A stretch of DNA of 64,000 nt, taken from assembly GCA_003021655.1 (NCBI GenBank), contig PXRP01000057.1:1-64000 (forward strand), in the 5' to 3' direction. The notes beneath the pieces are model-generated. The model did not search any database. It was given only the letters and a program-made list of their open reading frames with translations, and had not been told where the DNA came from. The position numbers were made by a program, and so were the translations under genes. Of the stretch, positions 15,674 to 24,036 are shown piece after piece (the stretch's first letter is position 1; every line of letters begins with the position of its first letter). This stretch comes from Halobacteriales archaeon QS_4_69_31. Lineage in GTDB: Archaea; Halobacteriota; Halobacteria; Halobacteriales; Haloarculaceae.

Positions 15674-16764
15674 GTGTCGATGAATGGTGTCGTGGTGGTA
15701 CGTGCTTTCTTCGGTTCGTCGCGGATCTCGACCCGGACGTTCGTTCCGGGCTCGAGGCCGGCCGGCAGGTACGCCAGCCCGATCCCGCGCTCGAAGGTCG
15801 GGCTCATCGTCCCGCTGGTGACCGTCCCCAGCGGGTCGCCGTCGGGCGTCGTGACCGGGTACCCCGCCCGCGGGACGCCCCGGTCTATCAGTTCGACCCC
15901 GCGGAGTCGCTCGGCCGGCCCCTCCGCGTCGACGCCCGCCAGCGCGTCGCGGCCGACGAACTCGGTGTCCAGCGCGACGGCGAAGTCGATGCCGGCCTCG
16001 AAGGGGTTCCGGGGGTTCTCCTCGGGGTGGAAGTCCTGGCCCGAGAGCAGAAACCCCATCTCCAGGCGGAGCGTGTCGCGGGCACCGAGCCCGCAGGGCT
16101 GACAGGCCACCACGTCCCAGACCGATCCCGTCGCGTCCCAGGGGACGACCAGTTCGAAACCCGGTTCGCCGGTGTAGCCCGTCCGGGCGACGAGCGCGTC
16201 GACGCCCGCGACGCCGGCGACTACCGCCTCGGACCGCCCGAGAGCGGCGAGGTCAGCGTCGGACTCGCCGGCGAGCAGGTCCTCGGCGTCGGGGCCCTGC
16301 AGGGCGACCATCCCGAACTGCTCGGTGGCGTTGGTCACCGTCGCTTCCAGACCCCACTCGTCGCAAAACCGGCGCCAGCGGTCGGCCGTCTCGGCGTCGT
16401 GGCCGGCGTTCGGGACGACCAGATACTCCCCCTCGTGGGGCCAGTCCGCCGGGAGGCGGTAGACGATGGTGTCGTCGAGCATCACGCCCACGTCGTCGGT
16501 GACCGCCGCGTAGCAGGACTCGCCCGCCCCGAGGGCGCCGACGTCATTGGTCACGAGCCGGTCGGTCAGCCGCCCCGCGTCGGGGCCACCGACCAGCACC
16601 TGGCCCATGTGCGAGACGTCGAAGCGGCCGACCGACTCCCGGACCGCCTCGTGTTCGACCCGGATGGAGTCGAACTCGACCGGCATCTCCCAGCCGCCGA
16701 ACTCGGTCCGTTTCGCGCCGCCGGCCTCGTGGCTCGCCGCCAGCGGCGGCTGTCTGAGCGCCAT
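15670..16764 (-). CDS. gcvT: Glycine cleavage system T protein (aminomethyltransferase)
   Basis: A 364-residue aminomethyltransferase that moves the methylene group from aminomethyl-lipoyl-GcvH to tetrahydrofolate, releasing ammonia. Typical segments are [46 protein letters not shown] with its substrate-binding Glu, and the C-terminal barrel ending with [20 protein letters not shown]. The ATG at 16764 gives MALRQPPL. It is the first gene of the gcvTH pair. Confidence 0.96.
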   Translation of the reverse strand: MALRQPPLAASHEAGGAKRTEFGGWEMPVEFDSIRVEHEAVRESVGRFDVSHMGQVLVGGPDAGRLTDRLVTNDVGALGAGESCYAAVTDDVGVMLDDTIVYRLPADWPHEGEYLVVPNAGHDAETADRWRRFCDEWGLEATVTNATEQFGMVALQGPDAEDLLAGESDADLAALGRSEAVVAGVAGVDALVARTGYTGEPGFELVVPWDATGSVWDVVACQPCGLGARDTLRLEMGFLLSGQDFHPEENPRNPFEAGIDFAVALDTEFVGRDALAGVDAEGPAERLRGVELIDRGVPRAGYPVTTPDGDPLGTVTSGTMSPTFERGIGLAYLPAGLEPGTNVRVEIRDEPKKARTTTTPFIDT

Positions 16765-17080
16765 ACCCGTCGAACCGCCCGCCAGCGACGTAACTGTTCT
16801 CCCGCTCGCCCCGCCTGCGACCCCGGTTTCAACCGTATGTCACTATACCGAATCTGTCCCGGGGCCGGCTTCCGGCCGCCCCTGGCGCCCCGCTGTTTCT
16901 CGCCAGAAGCCTTCGACGCTGACGGTATATCGACATTCTGATCTCGATAGCGGAATCGCATTCGGATCTGGCGGAGATAGAAGGGGACAAACCGAACGGC
17001 TGGGTACAAAGTCGAGATAGTGGGTCTAGAACTAGGTGTTTTACGAACACGAAAGCCGGATACGACAGCTATCGACGTCC
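16765..17080. other. Intergenic stretch without a gene
   Basis: About 315 bases upstream of gcvT and downstream of the E1-beta gene. The gcvT promoter must lie in its first 60 bases but no strong TATA was seen. The remainder has mixed composition and may be decayed coding DNA continuing into the fragment at 17081. Confidence 0.45.
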
Positions 17081-17182
17081 ATAGGTCTGGATCGAGAGAC
17101 GGAAACGGTCGCCGAGGCTACCGAGACACAGTCCGAGGCGGTCGAGGACCTCGAAGACCGCGTGCGGGACCTCCGGAGCTAG
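17081..17182 (+). pseudogene. C-terminal fragment of a coiled-coil protein
   Basis: The plus strand reads LDRETETVAEATETQSEAVE then DLEDRVRDLRS and a stop, a perfect heptad-like acidic coiled coil. There is no start codon or upstream body; the frame upstream does not resemble haloarchaeal coding. It ends four bases into the 3' end of the convergent E1-beta gene. Likely a relic of a truncated gene. Confidence 0.4.
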
Positions 17183-18174
17183 ACGAGCGTCCGGACGGTC
17201 TCGAGGATGTCGTCGGTGTCGGGGACAACCTCGTCCTCCAGCGAGGGGCTGAACGGCGTCGGGACGTTCTTGACGCCGACACGCTGGACGGGGAAGTCCA
17301 GGCTGAAAAACGCCTGCTCGCTGATCTCGGCGGCGATGTGTGACTGGGTGCCGTAGCTCAGCGGCGACTCGTCGACGACGACACACCGGCCGGTCTTGCG
17401 AGCGCTCTCGACGATAGTCTCGGTGTCCAGCGGCGAGATGGTCCGCGGGCTGACGACCTCGACGCTGACGCCCTCCTCGGCGAGGGTGTCGGCGGCCTCG
17501 AAAGCGTTCCAGAGCTGTTGCTGGGTGGCGACGACGGTCACGTCCCCGCCCTCGCGCTCGACGGCGGCCTCGCCGATCTCACAGACGTGGTCGCCGGTCG
17601 GCACCGGGCCGGACTTGTTGTAGACGCCGCCGTGTTCGAACAGGAGGACGGGGTCGTCGCTCCTGACCGCGGCCGTGAGCAACCCCTTCGTGTCCGCGGG
17701 CGTCGAGATACAGACCACCTTCAGCCCGGGGATGGCGGCCATCCAGTGGTGCAGCGACTGGGAGTGCTGGGCCGCAGCGTTGGCGCCCATCACGTTCTTG
17801 GTCCGGATCACCAGCGGGAGGTCGAGTTTCCCGCCGAACATGTAGCGCATCTTGGCAACCTGGTTGAGCAGTTCGTCGCCCGCCTCCGCGAGGAAGCCAC
17901 AGTACATCACCTCGACGACCGGCCGCATGCCCGTGGCCGCGGCGCCGAGGCCGCTGCCGACCATCGCCTCCTCGCTGATGGGCGTGTTGCGCACGCGGTC
18001 GCGGCCGAAGCGGTCGTCTAACCCCTTGAGGATGTTCGAGGTGCCGCCGCGGCCGGCCACGTCGATCCCCTGGATGTAGACGGAGTCGTCGCGCTCCATC
18101 TCCTGGGCGAGCGTCGCGTTGATGACGTCCCTGACGGCCGCCTCCTCGGTCTCGGTCGCGGTCGTCGCGCTCAC
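17179..18174 (-). CDS. 2-oxoacid (acetoin-type) dehydrogenase E1 component, beta subunit
   Basis: A 331-residue transketolase-like subunit that with E1-alpha forms the thiamine-diphosphate enzyme of a 2-oxoacid or acetoin dehydrogenase complex. Seen are RNTPISEEAMVGSGLGAAAT with the catalytic Glu, PVVEVMYCGFLAEAGDELLN, the QHSQSLHHWMAAIPGLKVVC block and the C-terminal VVVDESPLSYGTQSHIAAEI. This pattern is closer to AcoB/acetoin-type E1-beta than to PDH E1-beta, but substrates cannot be assigned safely. Its ATG overlaps the E1-alpha stop by four bases. The E3 and E2 partners are not adjacent: candidates lie at 40.6 and 44.4 kb. Confidence 0.9.
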   Translation of the reverse strand: MSATTATETEEAAVRDVINATLAQEMERDDSVYIQGIDVAGRGGTSNILKGLDDRFGRDRVRNTPISEEAMVGSGLGAAATGMRPVVEVMYCGFLAEAGDELLNQVAKMRYMFGGKLDLPLVIRTKNVMGANAAAQHSQSLHHWMAAIPGLKVVCISTPADTKGLLTAAVRSDDPVLLFEHGGVYNKSGPVPTGDHVCEIGEAAVEREGGDVTVVATQQQLWNAFEAADTLAEEGVSVEVVSPRTISPLDTETIVESARKTGRCVVVDESPLSYGTQSHIAAEISEQAFFSLDFPVQRVGVKNVPTPFSPSLEDEVVPDTDDILETVRTLV

Positions 18175-19181
18175 GCGTGCCCACCTCCCTCGCTGTAGAG
18201 CCCCTCGTAGGCCTCACTCGGGTCCGGCAGGTCGCTCTCCCGGGCGAACTCGATGGCCTCCTCGATCTCGGTCTCGATCCCGGCTTCCATCTCTGCGTAC
18301 TCCTCCTCGGTGATGACGCCCTCGTCGATGAGCTTCTCGGGGTAGGTGAGCAGCGGGTCCTTCTGTTTCCACTCGTCGTACTCGCCCTCGTCGCGGTAGA
18401 ACTGGCTGTCGCCCTCGTGGTGGCCCTCGAAGCGGTAGGCGACACACTCCACGAGCGAGGGCCCGCCGCCGGTGCGGCCCCGCTCGACGGCTTGCTTGGC
18501 GGCGCCGTAGACCGCCTCGACGTCCATCCCGTCGACGCGGTCGCGGGCGGCCCCGTAGGGCTCGCCGTAGATCGTCAGGTCGTCCAGGGCCGCCGGCGGG
18601 TGTTGCTCGTCCAGCCCGGTCATCTCGCCGTACTGGTTGTTCTCGATGATGCCCACCAGCGGCAGGTTCCAGGTGCCCGCGAGGTTGAACGACTCGTGGA
18701 ACGCGCCCTCCGAGAGCGCGCCGTCGCCGAAAAACGAGACGGCGACCTCGTCGCTGTCGCGCATCTGGGCCGAGACGGCCGCGCCACAGGCGATCGGGAT
18801 GCCGCCGGCGACGATGCCGTTGGCCCCGAGCATCCCCGCCTCGACGTCCGCGATGTGCATCGAACCGCCCTTGCCCCGGCAGTAGCCGGTCTCTTTCCCG
18901 TACAGTTCCGCGGCCATCCGGTCGGTGGCAAGCCCCCGCGCGATGCAGTGGCCGTGCCCGCGGTGGGTACTCGTGAGGTGGTCCCGTTCGTCCAGCGCGT
19001 GACAGACGCCGGCCGCGATGGCCTCCTGTCCGATGTACAGGTGGAGAAAGCCCGGGATCTCGGCGTCCGCGAACTTGTTCTGTACTGTCGATTCGAACTC
19101 GCGTATCCGACGCATCGTCCGCAACAACTCGATTCGGTCCTCGTCGGAGAGGTCCAGATCGTACTCACTTGCCGAGTTCAT
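18171..19181 (-). CDS. 2-oxoacid (acetoin-type) dehydrogenase E1 component, alpha subunit
   Basis: A 336-residue thiamine-diphosphate subunit. The cofactor motif runs from FGDGALSEGAFHESFN (GDG at about 152-154) to IIENNQYGEM. GKGGSMHIADVEAGMLGANG and STHRGHGHCIARG are hallmarks of the AcoA/PdhA group, and the FEGHHEGDSQFYRDEGE segment is the usual phosphorylation-loop region. The length suits AcoA-type enzymes. A TATA (near 19212) 30 bases before the ATG indicates its own leaderless promoter. It is first of a two-gene operon with E1-beta. Confidence 0.9.
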   Translation of the reverse strand: MNSASEYDLDLSDEDRIELLRTMRRIREFESTVQNKFADAEIPGFLHLYIGQEAIAAGVCHALDERDHLTSTHRGHGHCIARGLATDRMAAELYGKETGYCRGKGGSMHIADVEAGMLGANGIVAGGIPIACGAAVSAQMRDSDEVAVSFFGDGALSEGAFHESFNLAGTWNLPLVGIIENNQYGEMTGLDEQHPPAALDDLTIYGEPYGAARDRVDGMDVEAVYGAAKQAVERGRTGGGPSLVECVAYRFEGHHEGDSQFYRDEGEYDEWKQKDPLLTYPEKLIDEGVITEEEYAEMEAGIETEIEEAIEFARESDLPDPSEAYEGLYSEGGGHA

Positions 19182-19206
19182 GCATCGACCTATACGACAC
19201 CGGAAC

Positions 19207-19218
19207 CCATAAAATTAT
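19207..19218 (-). promoter_or_regulatory. TATA box for the E1-alpha/beta operon
   Basis: The reverse complement of the 19207-19218 region reads AATTTTATGG-like, centred about 30 bases before the ATG at 19181. This fits a leaderless start. Confidence 0.5.
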
Positions 19219-19275
19219 ATGATAGAAGCCGGCCGCTCCGGCCTCCGTGGCGTTCCGGGAACTGTACCTGGCCTG

Positions 19276-20307
19276 TCAGGAGCGGTGGCCCCACCGCTGG
19301 CCGTCCTCGGCGTAGCGTGCGTCGACGATCCGGTCGAACTGGTCGTCCGACAGCGAGACGTCGACGGCGCCGACGTTCTCGGCCAGCTGGTCGACGGTCC
19401 GCGCGCCGACGATCGGAACGCAGGTGAACCGGTCCTGTTCGACGAGCCAGCGCAGCGCCACCTGGGCCGGCGTGGCCCCACACTCCTCGGCGACGGCCCG
19501 GACCTCGTCGAGGGCGTGCCAGCCCCGCTCGGAGAGGTAGTAGTCGTCGAACCGGTCGTAGATGTCGCCCCGCGACCCCTCGGGGCCCTCGAAGGCCGTC
19601 GGATCGTCGGGGTCGACGCGCTCGTATTTGCCGGTGAGAAAGCCCCCGGCCAGCGGCGAGTACGGGCAGACCGCCAGGTCCTGGTCGATGCAGACGTCTA
19701 GGTACTCTTTCACGTCGTCGCGGTAGGCGGCGTGAAAGAGCGGCTGGGCCACGTCGAAGGACTCGTAGCCCTCGACGTCGCTGGTCCAGAGGGCCTTGGT
19801 GAGTTGCCAGGCCGCCATCGTCGAGGCGCCGAGGTGGTGGACTTTCCCCTCGCGGACGAGGTCCTCCAGGGTGCGCAGCGTCTCCTCGATGGGGGTCGAC
19901 TCGTCCCAGCGGTGGATGTAGTAGATGTCGATGTAGTCGGTCCCCAGGCGGTCGAGCGTCCCCTCGATCTGGGCGCGGACGTGTTTGCGCCCCAGCCCCT
20001 CGTCGTTGTGGCCGGGCTCGCCCCAGCCGTTGAACGGGAAGTACACCTTCGAGGCGACCACGAAGTCCTCGCGGTTGCGCTCTTCGAGCCACTCGCCGAT
20101 GAACCGCTCGGCGGTGCCGTGGGGGTTCCCGTAGCGGTTCGCGGTGTCGATGAAGTTGATGCCACGCTCGTGGGCCGCGTCGAGCAACTCGTGGGCCGTC
20201 TCCCGGTCGGTCTCGACCACGCCGTCGGTCTCGCGGCCGAACCGCCAGGTCCCCAGACACAGTCGCGAGACGGTCAGTCCCGTGGAACCGAGTCTGACGT
20301 ACTCCAT
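19276..20307 (-). CDS. Aldo/keto reductase
   Basis: A 343-residue NADP(H)-dependent (beta/alpha)8-barrel oxidoreductase of the YhdN/Tas-like AKR group. Visible are GSTGLTVSRLCLGTWRFG, FIDTANRYGNPHGTAERFIG (catalytic Asp and Tyr), VASKVYFPFNGW (Lys), the YIDIYYIHRWDESTPIEETL segment with its histidine, and the cofactor loop VPIVGARTVDQLAEN. The substrate is unknown. It lies next to, and divergent from, the GlpR-type regulator across a 157-base promoter region, so joint control with sugar metabolism is plausible. Confidence 0.9.
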   Translation of the reverse strand: MEYVRLGSTGLTVSRLCLGTWRFGRETDGVVETDRETAHELLDAAHERGINFIDTANRYGNPHGTAERFIGEWLEERNREDFVVASKVYFPFNGWGEPGHNDEGLGRKHVRAQIEGTLDRLGTDYIDIYYIHRWDESTPIEETLRTLEDLVREGKVHHLGASTMAAWQLTKALWTSDVEGYESFDVAQPLFHAAYRDDVKEYLDVCIDQDLAVCPYSPLAGGFLTGKYERVDPDDPTAFEGPEGSRGDIYDRFDDYYLSERGWHALDEVRAVAEECGATPAQVALRWLVEQDRFTCVPIVGARTVDQLAENVGAVDVSLSDDQFDRIVDARYAEDGQRWGHRS

Positions 20308-20464
20308 ATCGGGGTGACTCGTCTTCCACCCTCAAAAACGTCGCTTTTCGACCCGGCGCGACCCCGGGTCCCGGGCGCGCTCAAGCAGGGTGGCCCACGT
20401 CTCCGACGCGAAGCGAGCCGGCCCGCACAAACCGTTAATACCCTGGCGCTCGCAGTGAGGGGTG

Positions 20465-21226
20465 ATGTTACCGGACGAGCGGCGAGAGCGCATCGCCGAA
20501 CTCGTGACGGCTCGGGACGGGTGTAGCGTCTCGGAACTGGCCGCGGAACTGGACGTCTCGGAGACGACGATCCGCCGGGACCTGGACGAACTCGCGGAGC
20601 GCAACTCCATCGACCGCACCCACGGGGGCGCGATGCCGGTCGTCGAGCGGATGTCGGCCTACGAGCAACGGACCATCCGGAACCGGGCGGCCAAGGAGGC
20701 CATCGCCGAGCGCGCAGTCGAGGAGATCCACGAGGGCCAGGCCGTCCTCTTCGACGCGGGGTCGACGACCCTCGCGGTGAGCCGGAAGGTCCCCGAGGAG
20801 TACCAGTTCTCGGCGGTCACGAACAACCCGCCGGTCGCCCACCAGCTCGACGAGGGCGAGGCCGAGGTCCGGCTGACCGGCGGCCGGTACATGAAAGAAC
20901 ACCACCTGCTGGTCGGCCGGCTCGCGGAGACGGCCATCGAGGGGATGAACTTCGACCTGGCTTTCGTCGGGCTGGAGGGGATCGACGCCGACGGCGGACT
21001 GACCACCGCCTACCACGAGGCCGCCCGGATCAAGGAGCTGATGGTCGCCAACAGCCGCCGGGTGGTCGTCGTCGCCGACCACTCGAAGTTCGGCAGCCGG
21101 TCTATCGTCCAGTTCTGCGAGTTCTCCGAGGTCGACGTGGTCATCACCGACCAGCCGGTCCCCGGCGAACACAGAGAGGTGCTCCTCGAAGCCGGCGTCG
21201 AGGTCGTCGACGACCTCGTCCGGTAG
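20465..21226 (+). CDS. glpR: DeoR/GlpR-family transcriptional repressor of sugar metabolism
   Basis: A 253-residue regulator. The N-terminal winged helix is LPDERRERIAELVTARDGCS then ELAAELDVSETTIRRDLDEL. The C-terminal DeoR sugar-phosphate-sensing domain has VLFDAGSTTLAVSR, FVGLEGIDADGGLTTAYHEA and VVVADHSKFG. In Haloferax, GlpR represses fructose and glucose catabolic genes; here it sits beside a phosphotransferase system, fitting control by a phosphosugar. A TATA-like CCGTTAATACC lies about 28 bases upstream, so the transcript should start at or just before the ATG. An overlapping GTG three bases earlier (20462) is an equal alternative. Confidence 0.9.
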   Translation: MLPDERRERIAELVTARDGCSVSELAAELDVSETTIRRDLDELAERNSIDRTHGGAMPVVERMSAYEQRTIRNRAAKEAIAERAVEEIHEGQAVLFDAGSTTLAVSRKVPEEYQFSAVTNNPPVAHQLDEGEAEVRLTGGRYMKEHHLLVGRLAETAIEGMNFDLAFVGLEGIDADGGLTTAYHEAARIKELMVANSRRVVVVADHSKFGSRSIVQFCEFSEVDVVITDQPVPGEHREVLLEAGVEVVDDLVR

Positions 21227-21325
21227 GGCCACGCGGGGCTCCTTGAGTATGGTCGGGCGACTCCACGGTCGACGGCCGGTCGACGGCGTGCCTCCGGCAC
21301 CCCGGTATCCGGACGCCGGGCCCCG

Positions 21326-21604
21326 TCAGGCCTCCTCGAAGTCGTCGTCGACGAGCGCCACGAGCCGCTCGACGGCCTCGTCGGCGTCCTCGCCGTCCGC
21401 GGTGATCTCGATCGTGTCGCCGGACTCGACGCCCAGCGAGATGACGGCGATGCTGCTTTTCGCGTCGGCGTCCCCGTCGCCGCCGCCTTTCGACACCCGG
21501 ACGTCGGCGTCGAACTTCGACGCCGTCTGGACAAACACGGAGGCCGGCCGCGCGTGCAGTCCCTTCTCGTGTTCTACTGTCGTGACTCCCTGTGCGCGTG
21601 TCAT
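21326..21604 (-). CDS. ptsH: Phosphocarrier protein HPr
   Basis: A 92-residue PTS phosphocarrier. The phospho-histidine is His17 in EKGLHARPASVFVQTASKFD, and the helix-2 region has KSSIAVISLGVESGDTIEIT in the position of the bacterial Ser46 loop. A Gly/Asp-rich acidic insert (KGGGDGDADAKSS) follows strand 2. It takes phosphate from Enzyme I (ptsI, next gene but divergent) and passes it to the EIIA at 26943. Few archaea have a PTS; haloarchaea acquired theirs from bacteria. Confidence 0.94.
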   Translation of the reverse strand: MTRAQGVTTVEHEKGLHARPASVFVQTASKFDADVRVSKGGGDGDADAKSSIAVISLGVESGDTIEITADGEDADEAVERLVALVDDDFEEA

Positions 21605-21807
21605 ACGTCTCTCGGCTCTATGTGTGACATGTGTCTTCTCGCCGCATATAGGTTGTGACTCGCCGCTGCGGCGTCGGCATCCCGGGCCGACCGGTAGACG
21701 ACGTTCAGTGCCGCGTGGAGGAGCCCCCCGAAGAAGACGCTGAGAGTACCGAACAGGAGCGCGTCGACCGGCCGCTCGCCCTCGTCGCCGAGCAGTGTCT
21801 GTGAGCG
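21601..21807 (-). pseudogene. Small membrane fragment related to the protein at 24037-24633
   Basis: The minus-strand frame reads RPVDALLFGTLSVFFGGLLH then AALNVVYRSARDADAAAASH, and ends MSHIEPRDV. The first part aligns with SPVDSLLYASLALIGGGVLH and LLLNRVYPYAALVTSRHASA at the C-terminus of the membrane protein 2.2 kb away. No ATG or GTG opens the frame, and its stop overlaps the ptsH start by four bases. It is either a truncated duplicate or a small membrane protein with an unusual start. Confidence 0.45.
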
Positions 21808-21815
21808 CCCGGAGG

Positions 21816-21826
21816 TGGATTTAAGC
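21816..21826 (+). promoter_or_regulatory. TATA box for the leader ORF and ptsI
   Basis: A GATTTAAGCGG-like element centred about 28-30 bases before the leader ATG at 21852 and about 115 before ptsI. Transcription would start at the leader ORF rather than close to ptsI. Confidence 0.5.
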
Positions 21827-21851
21827 GGTATCGGTCTGTACTGTGTTCCAC

Positions 21852-21938
21852 ATGCACCCGAGAGAGCCACTTCACCAGCAGTCACTGTCGTATCGTTCCG
21901 TCCGACGCCGCGGCGCCGACCGCCGGAGGGACGGATGA
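21852..21938 (+). CDS. 28-codon leader ORF overlapping the ptsI start
   Basis: An ATG at 21852 opens MHPREPLHQQSLSYRSVRRR then GADRRRDG, ending in TGA that overlaps the ptsI start codon as ATGA (21935-21938). A TATA element at the leaderless distance upstream of this ATG suggests it is the first codon of the mRNA. Ribosomes finishing it would be placed on the ptsI start. The peptide is basic, unlike normal haloarchaeal proteins, which suits a regulatory leader whose act of translation matters more than its product. It may also be chance. Confidence 0.4.
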   Translation: MHPREPLHQQSLSYRSVRRRGADRRRDG

Positions 21939-23644
21939 CCGGGGACGGCCATACGCTCCGGGGCGTCGGCGCGACGCCGCTGGCGGGGGTCGGGACGGCC
22001 GTCAGGTACGACCCGGACGCGGACCTGACGCCGCCGGACCCGCCGGACCCGGAGACGGTCGACGAGGCCCGCGAGCGCGAGCGATTCGAGACCGCCCGCG
22101 ACCACGCCCGCGAGGCCCTGGAGGCCCAGCGCGCGGAAACGGCGGCCCGCGTCGGCGAGGACGAGGCCGCGATCTTCGACGCCCACCTCCAGTTTCTCGA
22201 CGACCCCCAGGTCGAGGACGGCGTCGCGGGCCACCTCGCGGACGGACTGCCGGCCGAACACGCCGTCGACCGCGCGTTCGGAGAGGCAATAGCCCAGTTC
22301 GAGGACGCCGGCGGGCTGATGGCCGAGCGGACCGACGACCTCCGGGAGGTGCGCAACCGCCTGCTCCGGCGGTTGCTCGACGTGGCGGCGGTCGACCTCT
22401 CTGCGCTCCCGGCGGGGAGCGTCGTGGTCGCCGAGCGGCTGGGGCCGGCCGACACCGCACAGCTCGACCCCGAGCGGGTCGCCGGGTTCGTCACCGCGAC
22501 CGGCGGGCGGACCTCCCACGCCGCCATCATGGCGCGGTCGCTGGGCATCCCGGCCGTCGTCGGCGTCGACGGCCTGGAGGCGGTCGAGGACGGCGACGAG
22601 CTCGTCGTCGACGGCGACGCCGGCGAGGTGGTCGTCGACCCGTCCCCCGAGCGCCGCGAGCGGGCCCGCGAGACCGGGACCGGCGCCGAGGTGCGCCACG
22701 AGCCGGTGACGACCGCCGACGGCCGGGCCGTCGAGGTGGCGGCCAACATCGGCACGGCCGCCGAGGCGGCCGGCGCCCGCGAGCAGGGCGCCGACGGCGT
22801 CGGTCTCTTCCGGACGGAGTTTCTCTTCCTCGAACGGGACTCCCCGCCCTCCGAGGACGAACAGTACGAGGCGGTCGTCGACGTGCTGGAGGCGTTCGAC
22901 GGCGACCGGGTCGTCGTCCGGACGCTGGACGTGGGCGGGGACAAGCCCGTCCCCTACCTCGACACAGAGGAGGGGTCGAACCCGTTCCTGGGCGTCCGGG
23001 GGGTGCGCCTCGCGCCCGGCGAGCGCCCGGACCTGTTCGAGACGCAACTGCGCGCGCTGTTGCGCGCGGCCGCGACCGACGCCGGCGACGGCCTGGCGGT
23101 GATGTTCCCGCTGGTGGCGACCGTCGAGGAACTCGACGGGGTGTTGGACCGGGTCCAGGCGGTCGCCGGGGCGCTCGACGAGGCGGGCATCGCCTACCGG
23201 ATCCCGGAACTGGGCGTGATGGTCGAGACGCCCGCGGCTGCGTTCGTCGCCGGCGACCTGGCCGAGCGGGTCGACTTCCTCAGCACCGGGACCAACGACC
23301 TCACGCAGTACGTGATGGCGGCCAACCGCGAGGACGAGCGCGTCGCGGACCTCCACGACCCGCTCCACCCCGGCGTCCTGCGGGCGATCGACCGGACGGT
23401 CACGGCGGCCCACGAGGCCGGCGCCTGGGTCGGTATGTGTGGCGAGATGGCCGGCGACCCCGACCTGACCGGGCTGCTGGTCGGACTCGGGCTCGACGAG
23501 TTGAGCATGAGCGCGGTGACGGTCCCGGCGGTCAAAGAACGGGTCACCGGGGTCGACACCGACGAGGCCCGCGCGCTCGCCGAGCGGGCGCTCGCCGCCG
23601 AGACGCGCGAGGCCGTACTGGAGGTCCTGGGGAACGGCCGATGA
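21935..23644 (+). CDS. ptsI: PTS Enzyme I (phosphoenolpyruvate-protein phosphotransferase)
   Basis: A 569-residue enzyme that autophosphorylates from PEP and hands phosphate to HPr. The N-terminal HPr-binding helical domain covers about residues 35-150, the phospho-histidine is His195 in TGGRTSHAAIMARSLGIPAV, and the PEP-binding TIM barrel has FRTEFLFLERDSPPSEDEQY, VRTLDVGGDKPVPYL, DFLSTGTNDLTQYVMAANRE and the Cys loop GAWVGMCGEMAGDP. It is full length. The start is ATG 21935 after a GGAGGGACGG stretch, overlapping a leader ORF. The next gene overlaps its stop (ATGA). Confidence 0.96.
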   Translation: MTGDGHTLRGVGATPLAGVGTAVRYDPDADLTPPDPPDPETVDEARERERFETARDHAREALEAQRAETAARVGEDEAAIFDAHLQFLDDPQVEDGVAGHLADGLPAEHAVDRAFGEAIAQFEDAGGLMAERTDDLREVRNRLLRRLLDVAAVDLSALPAGSVVVAERLGPADTAQLDPERVAGFVTATGGRTSHAAIMARSLGIPAVVGVDGLEAVEDGDELVVDGDAGEVVVDPSPERRERARETGTGAEVRHEPVTTADGRAVEVAANIGTAAEAAGAREQGADGVGLFRTEFLFLERDSPPSEDEQYEAVVDVLEAFDGDRVVVRTLDVGGDKPVPYLDTEEGSNPFLGVRGVRLAPGERPDLFETQLRALLRAAATDAGDGLAVMFPLVATVEELDGVLDRVQAVAGALDEAGIAYRIPELGVMVETPAAAFVAGDLAERVDFLSTGTNDLTQYVMAANREDERVADLHDPLHPGVLRAIDRTVTAAHEAGAWVGMCGEMAGDPDLTGLLVGLGLDELSMSAVTVPAVKERVTGVDTDEARALAERALAAETREAVLEVLGNGR

Positions 23645-23835
23645 CCGACCGGAGACAGGTGACCGTCAGCGTGGACGCCGCGACCTACGAGGAGTGGGCG
23701 GCGGCCGCCGAGCGCGACTACGAGGACATCGAGGACCTGGTCCGGACCGCGGTCGCCCGCGAGATCGCAGGCGAGCACGACGACGAGGCGACCTTCTCCG
23801 ACCTTCTGGAACGGCTCCGCAACCCGTACGAGTAG
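23641..23835 (+). CDS. Small protein translationally coupled to ptsI
   Basis: A 64-residue protein, MTDRRQVTVSVDAATYEEWA and on, whose ATG overlaps the ptsI stop. The beta-strand QVTVSVDAATYEEW followed by two helices (YEDIEDLVRTAVAREIA) resembles the ribbon-helix-helix fold of MetJ/Arc-type DNA-binding proteins, or a short RHH-like protein with an acidic tail (DEATFSDLLERLRNPYE). Such a coupled partner is not a standard PTS component. A role in regulating the operon is only a guess. Confidence 0.68.
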   Translation: MTDRRQVTVSVDAATYEEWAAAAERDYEDIEDLVRTAVAREIAGEHDDEATFSDLLERLRNPYE

Positions 23836-23844
23836 CCCGCGCAC

Positions 23845-24012
23845 GGTACACCCCTCCGGGTGACCTCCGCGCGGTACACTCCTCCGAGTGACCTCCGCGC
23901 GGTACACTCCTCCGAGTGACCTCCGCGCGGTACACTCCTCCGAGTGACCTCCGCGCGGTACACCCCTCCGGGTGACCTCCGCGCGGTACACCCCTCCGAG
24001 TGACCCGCGCGG
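23845..24012. repeat. Six tandem 28-bp repeats, each with a small hairpin
   Basis: Units start at 23845, 23873, 23901, 23929, 23957 and 23985. Each contains a 5-bp stem with the loop CTCC: CACTC/GAGTG in three units, CACCC/GGGTG in two, and a mismatched mix in the last. Each is followed by the palindrome CCGCGCGG. The paired base changes keep the stem. The array lies exactly between two convergent genes (stops at 23835 and 24037), so a bidirectional terminator or mRNA-end structure is the simplest role. There are no unique spacers, so this is not a CRISPR array. Confidence 0.9.
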
Positions 24013-24036
24013 TGGGCTCCGCCCACGCTCGCGGTG

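Noticed and set aside
23845-24012. CRISPR array
   Set aside because: The six units are contiguous with no unique spacers and lie between convergent genes; no cas gene in the window.
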